Source of the DNA: Hypericum androsaemum
Taxonomy: Eukaryota > Streptophyta > Magnoliopsida > Malpighiales > Hypericaceae
Reading direction: 5' to 3'
DNA: 64,000 nucleotides
Assembly: GCA_963995505.1 (NCBI GenBank)
Contig: OZ023199.1
Span: forward strand, 434,001 to 498,000
The notes below the pieces were generated by a model that ran no database searches, had not been told where the DNA came from, and was given only the letters and a program-made list of their open reading frames with translations. Below are positions 48,183 to 61,086 of the stretch, piece by piece. The position numbers and the translations under genes are program-made. Each line of letters opens with the position of its first letter. The first letter of the stretch is position 1.

Positions 48183-50167
48183 ATGCGGCGGTTCAGAATT
48201 AACCTGACGCTGTCTTCTTCTTATTCTTTCCGTTCCGTTTCGACCAACGCCCCAAGTGGTCCGAAGAAGCCGAAGAGGAAGGCGGCGCCGGTCTACAAGT
48301 TCACGAATCTCGATGAGGCATTGTCCCAGTTCGAACAGCTGGTCGTTACCCGACCCCTCCCATCTACTTCCCACTTCAACCACCTCCTCTCCGCCGTCGC
48401 CAAGCTCAACCGCCACTCCTTCGTCGTCTCCCTCTCCCGAAGGCTGCGCCTTTCGGGGCTCCCTCCCGATTCCTACGCCCTCAACATCCTGATCGCTTCC
48501 TTCTCCCGCTTGCCCGGTGGGGTTAGGTTCGGGTTCTCCGTCATGGGTCAGTTGTTTAAGGTGGGTCACGCCCCCAACGTTTTTAACTTCAGTTGCTTGA
48601 TTAGCGGGCTTATCTTGGAGCGTAATGTGGACGGAGCGCTTAAGCTGTTCGATGAAATGCCGAGAGAGGGTACCGGCCTAATGTAGTTACGTACAACACT
48701 GTTTTGAAAGGGATGTGCAAGAATGGGGAGGTTGGGATGGCTGTTGGGTTGCTGAATAGGATGAGAAGTTTGGGTTGCGCGCCTGACGTGGTGGCGTACA
48801 ATACTGTTATCAATGGGCTCTGTGTTAAGCGGCACTCTGGCGAGGCGATGGAACTGTTCGATGATATGACAAAGAAGGGTTGTGTACCTGACGTGGTTAC
48901 CTACAATACCATCATCAATGCTATGTGCAAAATGGGAAGGGTTGACACAGCTATTATGTTGCTCCGGAGGATGGAAGAATGCGGTTGTGAGGCTGACATT
49001 ATAACCTACAACATTGTCATTGATGGTTTGTGTAAAGCAATGCGAATGACGGAGGCTACTGAGCTTTTCTCTGAAATGAAAGGTAAACGAGTTTCACCTG
49101 ATGTTTGCACTTACAATTCCTTGATTGGTTGCTTCTATGACTTGGGGATTAAAAAGGGAGCTGAAAGGATTCTTAGCGAAATGGTTTCAAATGATATTTC
49201 TCCTGGTATTTTTACCTATAATATAATAGTTGGTGGATTATGCAAAGATGGCAAGGTTTCTGAGGCTCAAAGTGTAGTTGACACCATGGTTCAGAAAGGT
49301 GTGTTTCCTGATGAAGTCACTTTCAATACGCTAGTTGATGGATATTGTTTAGTAGGTCAAATTGATAAGGGGTTAGAGGTGCTGAATGTGATGATTTCTC
49401 ATGATCGTGCTCCTAGTATTTTTACATACAACACTTTGATGAATGGATATTGCAAGGAGGGAAGAATAGATGAAGCTATGAATCTATTTGATAAAATAAG
49501 TCATCTGGGCCTAAAACCTGATGTGGTTACATACAACATCATTATTGGTAACTTGTGCCGAATTGGAAAAATGGCGGATGCTTTGGTACATTTTGCAGCG
49601 ATGCAAGTATCAGGGCCAAATCCCGACTTGGTTACTTCCTTGGTGCTCTTGGAAGGCCTTTTAAAGCATTGCCAACTTGTTAATGCTTTCAAATTCTTCA
49701 AAGAAATGAAGGTCGTCGGTTTGGATTCTCATATTAAAATCTATAATGTTCTTATGCATGGTTTGTGCGACGGTGGGGCAATTGAAGTTGCTAAAGGACT
49801 CTTCTGCAGCATATTTGTTCGAAAATGGCTGTCTCCTGATGTTAGGACGTACAACATTATGATCAATGGACTTGGTAAAGGAGGAATGCTTGATGAAGCG
49901 TACTGGTTATTTAGGAAGATGGACAGAGTTGGTTGTTCACCTAGTAGCTGTACTTATAATGTGCTAATCCAGGGGCTTATTTGCCACGATGAACACTTGA
50001 AAGCTTTGGAGCTTATCGATGAAATGGTCTCAAGGGGTTTTGCTGCAGATCCGTCAACTACAAGAATGGTGCGCGGGTTAGTTTCAAGTGCCATTGCTGA
50101 AGATGTTCAAGATCGGATTAAGAGCACTCATGGTTGGACTACTCTTTTCAGCCATGCAGCAACTTAG
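48183..50167 (+). CDS. RFL: Restorer-of-fertility-like (RFL) P-class PPR protein, one apparent frameshift
   Basis: Intronless; ~661 residues if the frame is restored. A mitochondrial-type presequence (MRRFRINLTLSSSYSFRSVS) is followed by the RFL N-terminal block (LDEALSQFEQLV..RPLPS) and roughly 14 tandem 35-residue P-type PPR motifs with VVTYN-x-(I/L)I-(N/D)GLCK cores. RFL-typical phrases include DGYCLVGQIDKG and NGYCKEGRIDEAMNLF; it ends with EMVSRGFAADPSTTRMV. One G is missing in the run at 48668-48670: REG is followed by YRPNVVTYNT only after a +1 correction, so the written frame stops at 48684-48686 and reopens at 48704. The decayed paralogue at 8.4-9.6 kb keeps the expected GGTTAC at this point. 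Family role: sequence-specific binding and cleavage/silencing of mitochondrial transcripts, including cytoplasmic male-sterility transcripts. Assembly error and true pseudogene are both possible. Confidence 0.88.
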
Positions 50168-50766
50168 AAGTTCCCTAAGATCAAGCAAGCTGACAAAAAG
50201 AAGTGCTCCTAATTCTTGTCTATTGGCTTCCGGATGTACAGACACGATGAAGAAACATCAATACAATCACAATTTTGTCTCCCATTCGTCACTCTGTTTG
50301 GTAAATTTTTTTAAAATTTATTTGTGGAAAAAGAAAGAACATGGAACGAAATAATTAAAAGCCTAGAAAACAAACGAATTCAAGACATAGCTAGAATAAA
50401 CAAGATTCACACTTGGGTATTTGACATATTGTGGGTATTCTCGACGAAACAATATGTATTTGTCTTTGAGCAATGTATGTGAAGACCATAAAGATGCACT
50501 CCAGCGAAGCAAATTATGAAACGCGGAGCATATTATAGTATTTATTTGAAGATAAATTAAATATTGGCTGCAATCCTGACAATGACACCTTCACGTAGTA
50601 ACGATATGAGTACATTTGGTAGAGCTGATAAGAAAATTACGCCAATGACTAAATTTATTGATCATACGTAAATTTAAACATTCATATTTTCATTTCAACA
50701 TTAGGTTTTCTAAAGTAGATATCTCCTTTGTAGTCTACCCTTCCATGGACTTCAATTTGACCGAAT
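50168..50766. other. Intergenic, 3' ends of convergent genes
   Basis: AT-rich 3' flanks of the RFL gene and the peroxidase gene. No gene is seen. Confidence 0.6.
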
Positions 50767-53424
<2,658 letters not shown>

Positions 53425-53500
53425 AGTAAAGGAAGAATTTAGAGTTCAAAGAAAGTTGTACTCTAAAGATCGATATGCAAATGAGGTAGCTAATAGCCTC

Positions 53501-53508
53501 GTTTTATA
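53501..53508 (-). promoter_or_regulatory. TATA box of the peroxidase gene
   Basis: Minus-strand TATAAAAC lies ~77 bp before the ATG at 53424, consistent with a short leader beginning near 53470. Confidence 0.6.
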
Positions 53509-53846
53509 AGCGAATTCGCCAAAAGCACAAGTTTTTTTTATAATCCGCAGCAGAATTTGCAGCAAGTATTTTAAGTGCCAAGTGGTGCTGATGTATGGCG
53601 GCTGTGGCTAGAAACAGCTGCACTGAGATCTGATAATGTCCATTAACCAAACATATATTAGCAGCTAATCTTGATCACCCATGCTCTTAACTAGTGGAAG
53701 GAAGGTGGGTTTGTGTTTATCAGATAATTTAACAAAGTGGGTTTTAGCTCAATCAAGTACAAATGGCACAAATAAAGCTGGGCATTAGTGCATAACAAGT
53801 AATTTTTGTTGAGATTATCACGTGGGTTTGTTTATAAATATTGAAA
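53509..53846. other. Intergenic region upstream of the peroxidase
   Basis: About 340 bp of AT-rich DNA, probably the distal promoter of the peroxidase; nothing else is seen. Confidence 0.5.
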
Positions 53847-54249
53847 ATATAATTACTTTTTTTTTTTGGCGAAAAGAAACTTTATTACTCAAAGAAACGG
53901 AAAAGTTACAAGAAGGGGAAAAGGAAACAGAAGAGAAGTCAAACACCCAGGCCGAATAGGAAACTGCAAAACAGCAAGCCTATCGCCATAAAGAAGAAAT
54001 CGACCCTACAAACTTGAGGGAAAGTGTGGCCGATGAAGGAACCAATGATGTGTAGGGGTACCCACAACACGGGTAGTCTAAGGATGATAAATCAGCCGCG
54101 GCGCATCAAAAGTCCACCTCATACTCCAGCCAACGTAGATCTTTACTGGCATAGGTAGTCCCAGTCTTCTTCCTCGCTTGAAAGCGGGTGTTCTTGGCAG
54201 GTGGTAGATGGGAGTCCTCCAGGTCCGAATGTGAATCCGCCTCGTCTGC

Positions 54250-56187
54250 CTAATTGTTCGTCATCTTCTTCATAATCGAACCCATGAACTTCAACGAGTC
54301 CGGAGGATCATCGTTGTCAGAAAAAACAACAACCCCATTGCCCTCTTGACCTGGGATAGGCATGGGATCTGTAGTAGGTAAAGCAGAGGCGTTGCCCAAA
54401 ATAGATGGGGACGGTCCCTGTATTATTGGGGTTCCCTTGCCAAGGAAACCCGGCTTCAAACCCTTATGCTTGGAGCCCTTTGAACCGAATGAGCGAGTAG
54501 GTAAAATCCCGCCCGCTGCAACATATGCTGCCTTCCTAGCCTCCGCCATTGCCAAATCCTCAGGAGACAGTGATGCCAATAACTCAGCCGAGGAAGGGCC
54601 ATTCTTGCGCCCCTTTTTCTTGCCCGATACTGACCTAGGCTTAGAGCCCGATGAGTCAGTCACATGTGAAGCCGGCGTCAACGGCTCTATTATAATCGGG
54701 CTTGAAAACACCTGACCTGTATCTTGGGAGGGCGAAACCTCCTCAATCATTACACCACAAACCCCCTCCATGTTATTTGTACTTGGCACTGGAGACTGCT
54801 CAGGAACTACATCAAGCACCATCAAGCCCTTCTCCAAAATTGCAATATCATGATTGCATCCCAAAATCTCGACATGCTGCACCAAATTCTCCGATACAAC
54901 CTCCAATTCTTCAGAATTTTCAGGTGAAACAAGATCCTCCTGATAAGCAAAATGTTCTAACAGAGCTGTCATAGCTAGAGAAATACTCCCCTCGACTTCA
55001 AGAGCCGTGGGAGGAGGACATCCAACTACACCCTCCACACCAATCTCTCCCTCTTCAAGTTCCAACTCCACAGACAATCCATCATGGAGCTTGCGACAAG
55101 TAGAGGTGGCATGTCCAAGCAACTTGCAGTGCTCACAAAATTTTGGCAAGTCCTCGTATACAACATCCACAAGACAACTACTATCATCCTGCCGTAAGCA
55201 AATTTGGCCCCAACGTGGCCTGGACATATCAATATCAACAAGAATACGGACAGATGCCCCATTGACCTTGTTCAACGCACCTGAGTCAACACGTATAGGA
55301 TCACCCACTGATGCGGCAAGACCGAAAACAATGTCAGGCTCAATATGTTCCATACTCAACCCCACCAACTGAACCCAAACCTTCGCACGAGTAGCATAGA
55401 CCTTGGACGGACGGAAGAAAGGAACCCATTGCTGCATGTAGAGAGTGCCATGAGGAATGCGCCAAACCATTGAGCTCCAAACCGTATCCCGATCCCTCTC
55501 GGTGGCAAATTTGAACCCAAAATAACCCATACCCAGGGGCAGCATCTTCACATCCTGAATTGACCAAGCCTTAGCAATCGAACAACGCAGCTCATAAGAG
55601 GAACATGGCTTGCTGCCCTTCGGCCTCACCAACCTCCCGATGAGAGCACGAGCTCCATAATTAACTCCGCTAGTCGATCGTTCCTTATTCACCACAAGCA
55701 CAGGCAAGTCACCATCCAGATTAGGCCGAATAAAGTTACATGTATTAGACCAGCCACTAGCTCTTGAGCGAATCGATTCAGCGTATGATCTTTGTTGAGC
55801 AGGTTTGGAGGCCAGAGACTCGGGCTGTGGAGGGTCGTGACCAACCGAAGGCGTGGAGCCACCCCTAGGCTGAGTCACCGTCGAAGGAAGGCCCACCTCT
55901 CTATGAGGGAGCGTAGAAGCTAGCGGAAGAAGTATCTGCAACGCCGCTTGGAGAAACCCGAGCACTGCAAGGGATTCCGGAGGAGTCGCCCCTACGAGCT
56001 CGTGAGGAGACCTCGCCCCCGAAGGAAGCAGAGAGAAGGCAGAGGCGGAGGTCAGTCCGCTTAGCGCGACATCAAGCGAAGTCGCAAAAGGGGCCGCAGC
56101 CGATTGAGGCCAGGAACGGGCCAGGGCTGCCGCGAGAGGCGGCATGAGATGGGGAAGGGCTTCCGTAGCCTGAGGGAGCCCCGCCAT
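54250..56187 (-). CDS. LINE ORF1 / DUF4283 gag-like RNA-binding protein with zinc knuckle
   Basis: 645 residues from ATG 56187 (context GGCCCATGG); the frame is open further upstream but without another ATG. An Ala/Pro/Ser-rich N-terminus is followed by a DUF4283 domain (LIGRLVRPKGSK..GYFGFKFATERDRDTVW..) and a CX2CX4HX4C knuckle CEHCKLLGHATSTC preceded by YEDLPKFC, the usual arrangement in plant L1-type ORF1 proteins. A Glu-rich linker and a basic C-terminal region (KKKGRKNG, GSKGSKHKGLKPGF) follow. TAG at 54250-54252 ends the frame, but coding-like acidic/basic sequence (ADEADSHSDLEDSHLPPAKN..) continues in frame for 47 codons to TGA 54106-54108. The function is as a retroposon RNA chaperone; no host role is implied. 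Confidence 0.85.
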   Translation of the reverse strand: MAGLPQATEALPHLMPPLAAALARSWPQSAAAPFATSLDVALSGLTSASAFSLLPSGARSPHELVGATPPESLAVLGFLQAALQILLPLASTLPHREVGLPSTVTQPRGGSTPSVGHDPPQPESLASKPAQQRSYAESIRSRASGWSNTCNFIRPNLDGDLPVLVVNKERSTSGVNYGARALIGRLVRPKGSKPCSSYELRCSIAKAWSIQDVKMLPLGMGYFGFKFATERDRDTVWSSMVWRIPHGTLYMQQWVPFFRPSKVYATRAKVWVQLVGLSMEHIEPDIVFGLAASVGDPIRVDSGALNKVNGASVRILVDIDMSRPRWGQICLRQDDSSCLVDVVYEDLPKFCEHCKLLGHATSTCRKLHDGLSVELELEEGEIGVEGVVGCPPPTALEVEGSISLAMTALLEHFAYQEDLVSPENSEELEVVSENLVQHVEILGCNHDIAILEKGLMVLDVVPEQSPVPSTNNMEGVCGVMIEEVSPSQDTGQVFSSPIIIEPLTPASHVTDSSGSKPRSVSGKKKGRKNGPSSAELLASLSPEDLAMAEARKAAYVAAGGILPTRSFGSKGSKHKGLKPGFLGKGTPIIQGPSPSILGNASALPTTDPMPIPGQEGNGVVVFSDNDDPPDSLKFMGSIMKKMTNN

Positions 56188-56340
56188 GGGCCCCCGGCTG
56201 GCGGCGGCGCAAGAGGCGGCTCTCCTCCTTCCTCTCTCTTCGTTCCCTCGTTCTTTTTTATTATTATTTATCCAAACTATTAAAATCTGCTCAACTTGGA
56301 TTTTTAGGTTTAATTTGGGGAAAATGAAAATGGGTTTTGA

Positions 56341-56655
56341 CAAATGGGGGGAGGAGGGAGGGGTTGAGGTCGGGAAGGGGGGGAGGAGGGGCGGAGGTCG
56401 GGAGGAGGGAGGGTTGGAGGTCGGGAGGGAGAGGAGAGGAGAGCAGGGAGGGGTTGAGAAGGGGGGGGGGGCGGAGGTCGGGACTCGGGACTCGGGAGGG
56501 TTGGAGGTCGGGAAAGGGGGGGGGGGGGGGGAAGGGGCGGAGGTCGGGAGGAGGGAGGAGGGAGGAGGGAGGGTTGGAGGTCGGGAAGGGGGGGGGGGGG
56601 GGGGGGGGGGGGGGGCGGGAGGGAGGGGCGGAGGTCGGGAGGAGGGAGGAGGCGG
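56341..56655. repeat. G-rich low-complexity tract (retroposon leader)
   Basis: Irregular repeats of GGAGGGAGG, GAGGTCGGGA and pure G runs of about 12, 16 and 28 bases (near 56460, 56516 and 56588). Overlapping long 'ORFs' here are composition artefacts. Length is likely to be unreliable in any assembly. Confidence 0.9.
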
Positions 56656-56702
56656 GACACTGGAAGGGTTATGATACTTAATTGCGCGCTATATAATTAC
56701 TT

Positions 56703-58352
56703 ATTATCTTAAGGTAATGGTTTGGATAGGGAGATTCTAATATGAATAATAATTGTATAGCATGTTAATAAAATTGAAGCCCGTGCAAACTTCGACCTGG
56801 TAAGTTTTGTTTGAGAGGGCATGTTAGAATATTGTCATATATGGACATTCTAATAAATTTTACCTAGTGTTAAGTGGTGGAATCGTATGGGAGTCGTGTT
56901 ATGAATAGTTTATTAGAAACCTGCACTAAGCTTAGTCATCTTTCTGTGGAAGTACATGCACAAGTTGATTGAGCTCAGCCTCCCTGAAGCAAAACATGTC
57001 AATTTTTATATTGAAGGAACACATGCCAATTTTAAGTAAATGTTTATGAATAGTTATTACCCACTTGTGGATATATCCCTGCATTAGCAGTAGCAGTAGC
57101 AGCAAAATAATTAGAAACTATGAGAGATTTCTCTTTTGGTACATTGGTGACATCTTTTAACTCTATCATCGACTGTGTTCAATATTCACGCGTATTGTTT
57201 GATGATTATTCTTGCATGTTTGATTATTTAGTACATAGTAGACTTGTTTCATAGAAATTATTATCAGTGTGTTAACAGACAAAATTAAGTACATGTTACA
57301 AAATTCTGTAACAAAAATTTGCCACATGATGCTTAGTTAAAAGTGCGTTAAAATAAACAACTTTGGCCTATTCATTTACAAAAAAAAGAAGAGTTTCTGT
57401 TAACTTGATTTTAATTTAAGTTTCTATTAGCTTTAATAGAATTTTTCTATTGATAATAAATCAACATAATTACGGAAGTCATATTTGTAAATAAATTATT
57501 TTATCTAAACTAAAATATAAGCATGCAAAGACTTGCAAACTGTAACATGAGAAGGACAGGATGTGAAAGCGGCAAATGTCTAATGACTTTATAGCGATAA
57601 ACGACTTAGTTGGGTAGTATAAATAGAAGAGATTGTAACCATTCCGGATATTTTGTGGAACTCGTTCTAAGGAACAGACGTTCCCTTCTTTCCCCTGCTT
57701 CTCTATCTCTTTCTTTCTTTCTTTCCCCTTTTCCGATTAGGGGAAAGAAAAAGAATTGTGATGAATCTTTTTCTGGGATCTTCTACATCCTAAAGATTCT
57801 CAATTGCATTGAAGCAATAGGAGCTACAAAAAAGAGGGATGTTTGTATAGTTTCTGGTTGCGCATTTTATGGAACAATGATTCATTAATATTTCCTAATT
57901 ATTGTCAAATAAATAACTTTTTTTTTCTGTCCTCGAAGAAAAGGATTATTGCTGCATTAATCTAATTGGCAACTTTTCAAGGTTTGTCAGCTGGAAATCT
58001 TAAATGGAGGATCTCACAAGAAAATCATATATATTTATTAGAAGATGTTCCTAAGACAACTAATTTTCTTCTAGACATCTACGGAGCAACATTATCTTGA
58101 AATATTATTTTAACTTAATCAGTAATATCGAACTTTATATTAAACACAACAGATAAAAATTTACCACACTTGAGTCACTGAATACAGGTCATTTTTATTT
58201 CAACTTTTTTTAAAAGCATCGACCCATTTCCATAGCACAGGGCCCGGAGCGAGATAGGAGGTGGGCTTTTATATGGGCCAACTTGGGCCGTATCCAGGAA
58301 ACCCGACCGTATTGACCCTTATGGTTTGTGTCTAATTGTTTTTTTTTGTTTT
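56703..58352. other. Gene-poor region
   Basis: AT-rich. TGTTAGAATATTG at about 56824 and GTATAAATAGAAGAGATTGTAACC near 57618 resemble the start and the TATA/R region of a Copia LTR, so a solo LTR is possible, but I could not find its far end or target duplication. A short TAGCAG repeat lies at 57086-57104. Confidence 0.35.
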
Positions 58353-58845
58353 ATTATTTCCAACGTTTTTAAAAACGACCCGGAGAGCGACCCGATCTTG
58401 CTTCCGGGTCGCGATCGCCGGTCAGACCTGATAATTTTTTATATTAAAAAAATATAATTTTATTAATATTTTAATTATCCATACCCCACTACCTAGCCCA
58501 ATACCTCAGTTACTCTTTCAAAAAAGATAGGAACAATGTTTTCTCTCTTTTTTTGACCCACCATAAACTTGAAATCTAAAAAAAAAAGAAAACCATACCA
58601 AAATCAAAAACCCAAATCGGAAAATCCTGATTTTTTGACCCACCATCAAGAAAATCCTTTTTTTGTTTAAACCTTACCAACCGAAAAATACGGAGTCTCG
58701 GTCGAACCATCCGATCCAACCATTTTTGAGCGATTCGTAATGTTGGAGGGTTTTTTGACCAAATCCGGTACACTATTCGTACCAAATTACATTTGATCGG
58801 TCTGACCATTAGTCGAACCACATATTTTAAAACCTTGATTATTTC
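58353..58845. mobile_element. hAT-like MITE, copy 2 (477 bp) with its 8-bp target duplication
   Basis: The element spans 58361-58837. Left end CAACGTTTTTAAAAACG and right end ..TATTTTAAAACCTTG form imperfect inverted repeats related to copy 1 at 47303. Identical 8-bp duplications ATTATTTC lie at 58353-58360 and 58838-58845. The same internal style is seen: GACCCGGAG..CGGGTCG near the left and GGTC(T/G)GACC near the right. No coding capacity. Confidence 0.87.
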
Positions 58846-59366
58846 CTCTAATTCCTTGATACGTAGATTTTACGGGATGCTTTTGATCCTAGCACTGTGC
58901 TTGTTTCTGCCCGATTAAAGGACTAATATTTGATTCTTGGAGTTAAATATTTTTTGAGAAAGTTGGCAATGAACTTTTAAGACATTGATATTTTATTTCT
59001 TTGTATAGTTATTTTCATGTAGGACGATCATTAATTCAATTCGGACAAATTATCAGATTATGATAATTATCATTGAATTTCGAATTATAATTCTCAAAAT
59101 TAAAATTATCAAATTATGATTTATATTTAATTTATTCAAGAATGAATTGGAATACAAATTATAAACAGTCCAATTTAATTTTTTATTTTGTATTTTTTTT
59201 TTAAATTTTCTTTTCAAATTTTAGATTTTATATGGGCCAACATGAGCCGGATCCGGATAGCCCGACCTTTTAGATCCGTGTGGTTCGTCTTTTATTTTTG
59301 ATATTTTGGTTTTGCTTAATGTACTTATTTCCAGGCAAAATTGAAAAGAATTAAATTTGGATATAT
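58846..59366. other. AT-rich non-coding stretch
   Basis: No gene. The phrase 'tatatgggccaac(a/t)tgagcc' recurs at 58270 and 59229, flanking the MITE, suggesting an older duplicated segment. Confidence 0.4.
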
Positions 59367-60430
59367 TTGTTTCAGAAATTTAGAAGTTTAAGGAGAAAGA
59401 TGAAGAAGCAACGAGAGAGAGATGAAGGAATGAAATCCTCTTCCAATGTGAATTATCTCTTCTTCTTGTTTACAATTGCCTACAAAGGTCTATTTATATA
59501 CATGTATCAACTTATGAAAAGAGAAATAAAGTGTGGAGGAAAACATGGAGGAAAGTGTGGAGAAAAATATGGAGGAAAACATGGAGGAAAGTGTGGAGGA
59601 AAAGGAGGAGTGTGTAGACCCTAAGAATTATAAGGCCTAGACCCCATATGTTTTAATACGCCCCCGCAAGTTGGAATGTGTAAGCTGCACATTCCCAACT
59701 TGGACACCAAGTAGTAATGTTGTTGTTTGAGCAAAAGCTTAGTAAATAAATCTACAGGTTGGTGCTCCGTAGGAATATGAAAGAGGCGGACAATGCCTCG
59801 TTGAACCCGTTCACGAATGACATGGCAATCTATTTCAATATGTTTGGTGCGTTCATGGAACACCGGATTCTCTGCGATATAGATTGCTAGCTTGCTATCA
59901 CAAAAGATGAGACTTGGTCCTGAGGTTGAGACACAAAAATCTGCCAAGAGATATTGCAACCACTGTAATTCACAGTTGACAGAAGATAGGGCCCGATATT
60001 CTGCTTCGGAAGATGATCTAGAAACTGTCGGTTGCTTCTTAGATTGCCAAGAGACCAAGGAATTACCAAGAAAAATAGCATAGCCTGTAATAGATCGTCT
60101 GCTATCTTCGCATCTTCCGTAATCGCTATCACAGTAAGCCTTAAGCTTAAGATCAGGAACAGCAGAGAACATTAAACCATAGCCTGGATTACCTTTAAGG
60201 TAACGAAGTACTCTGAATGCAGCTTTCAGATGACAATCAGTTGGACAAGACATGAATTGACTCAACTGCTGTACAGGATAGCAGATATCTGGTCTTGTTG
60301 TGGTGAGATAAAGAAGCTTGCCAACTAGTTGTCGATAAGCAGTGGATGTCACTGGTTGATCGGGAGAGATTTGAAAGTCATCATCTTCTTTGATCTCTGA
60401 ATTATCATCAAGTAGAGTGCTAGATGCATT
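59367..60430 (-). mobile_element. Copia retrotransposon 3' fragment (RNase H plus partial LTR)
   Basis: The minus-strand frame 60352-59621 encodes the end of Copia RT and RNase H: YRQLVGKLLYLTTTRPDI, LRYLKGNPGYGL, AYCDSDYGRCEDSRRSITGY, SRSSSEAEYRAL, LIFCDSKLAIYIAENPVFHE, RTKHIEIDCHVIRE and PVDLFTKLL. A GGGGGCG-type polypurine tract follows, then LTR sequence containing minus-strand TATAAATAG (about 59487-59495). Gag, integrase and most of RT are missing, so it is a truncated, inactive remnant unrelated to the 9.8-kb element. Within the LTR, 59528-59612 is a short repeat of 'catggaggaaagtgtggagg' type units. Confidence 0.85.
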
Positions 60431-61086
60431 AGGCGGTTACCCTACTCCAGTTATTAGTCCAATGTCAGTTTATGTCATTTAGTTTGAGATTAATCGATCC
60501 CTTCTTAGGCGGTGCTCAAATGGATTACTATAATTCTAAGATAGTATTAAAAGAACCATTTCAAATATTTTCTTGAACGAGGTCGGACAGGTGTGCTAAA
60601 AATTAGAAAAGAGGCTTCGCATGTTGTTCCTTCGTCATTTTCTATGCGTCAGATAAATTGCACTTTCATTATAAAGAAAACTTCTCGTCATTTACTAAAA
60701 TAATATTTTTTTCGTTGGTTGAATAGCATACGGATTATTTAATATTTTAATTTAATACTATGTGTTACTAGAAATAGACACGTTGTACTAAATTATTCGA
60801 AAACTCCCAAAAACGAGTGTATTTTCAGGTCTTTTGACCCGCCGGCCGGGACTAGAGCGATCGGGTCTTTGTTAAGCTTTCCTCATCAATTGATTATATA
60901 TACAGCTTACTACTTGGTTAACTTCATACCTGAGAAAGCATACGTTGTTTCGAACTCGTTATATTATTTATCACTTGAGTTAGGTCTAAATGATTCTTTC
61001 CCGTCCTATTGAGAAAGCACTAAATTATTTCCAACTAGCTATATCATTTATCACTTGACTTAAACTGTTTATTTACCGATTGTTAG
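60431..61086. other. Intergenic region upstream of the ankyrin pseudogene
   Basis: AT-rich. Two similar blocks occur at about 60930-60980 and 61010-61080 ('gagaaagca..', 'tatatcatttatcacttga(g/c)tta'), a small tandem duplication. No gene. Confidence 0.45.

Larger units (their letters stand above)
53847..56702 (-). mobile_element. LINE-like retroposon with ORF1 only, flanked by a 12-bp target duplication
   Basis: The insert 53859-56690 is bordered by ATATAATTACTT at 53847-53858 and 56691-56702. On the minus strand the order is: 5' end at 56690, a ~500-bp C-rich leader, ORF1 (56187-54250), a ~390-bp 3' region containing TAATAAAG, and a terminal A tract (plus-strand T run just inside 53859). 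Long, variable target duplications plus a 3' A tail are the marks of target-primed reverse transcription. No endonuclease or reverse transcriptase sequence exists between ORF1 and the tail, so it could move only with enzymes supplied in trans. Confidence 0.9.

Noticed and set aside
56186..56681. Gly/Arg- and Pro-rich ORFs on both strands
   Set aside because: Pure composition artefacts of the G-rich tract inside the retroposon leader.
56823..57900. Solo Copia LTR
   Set aside because: TG start and TATA/R-like features are suggestive, but I could not find the 3' end or a target-site duplication.
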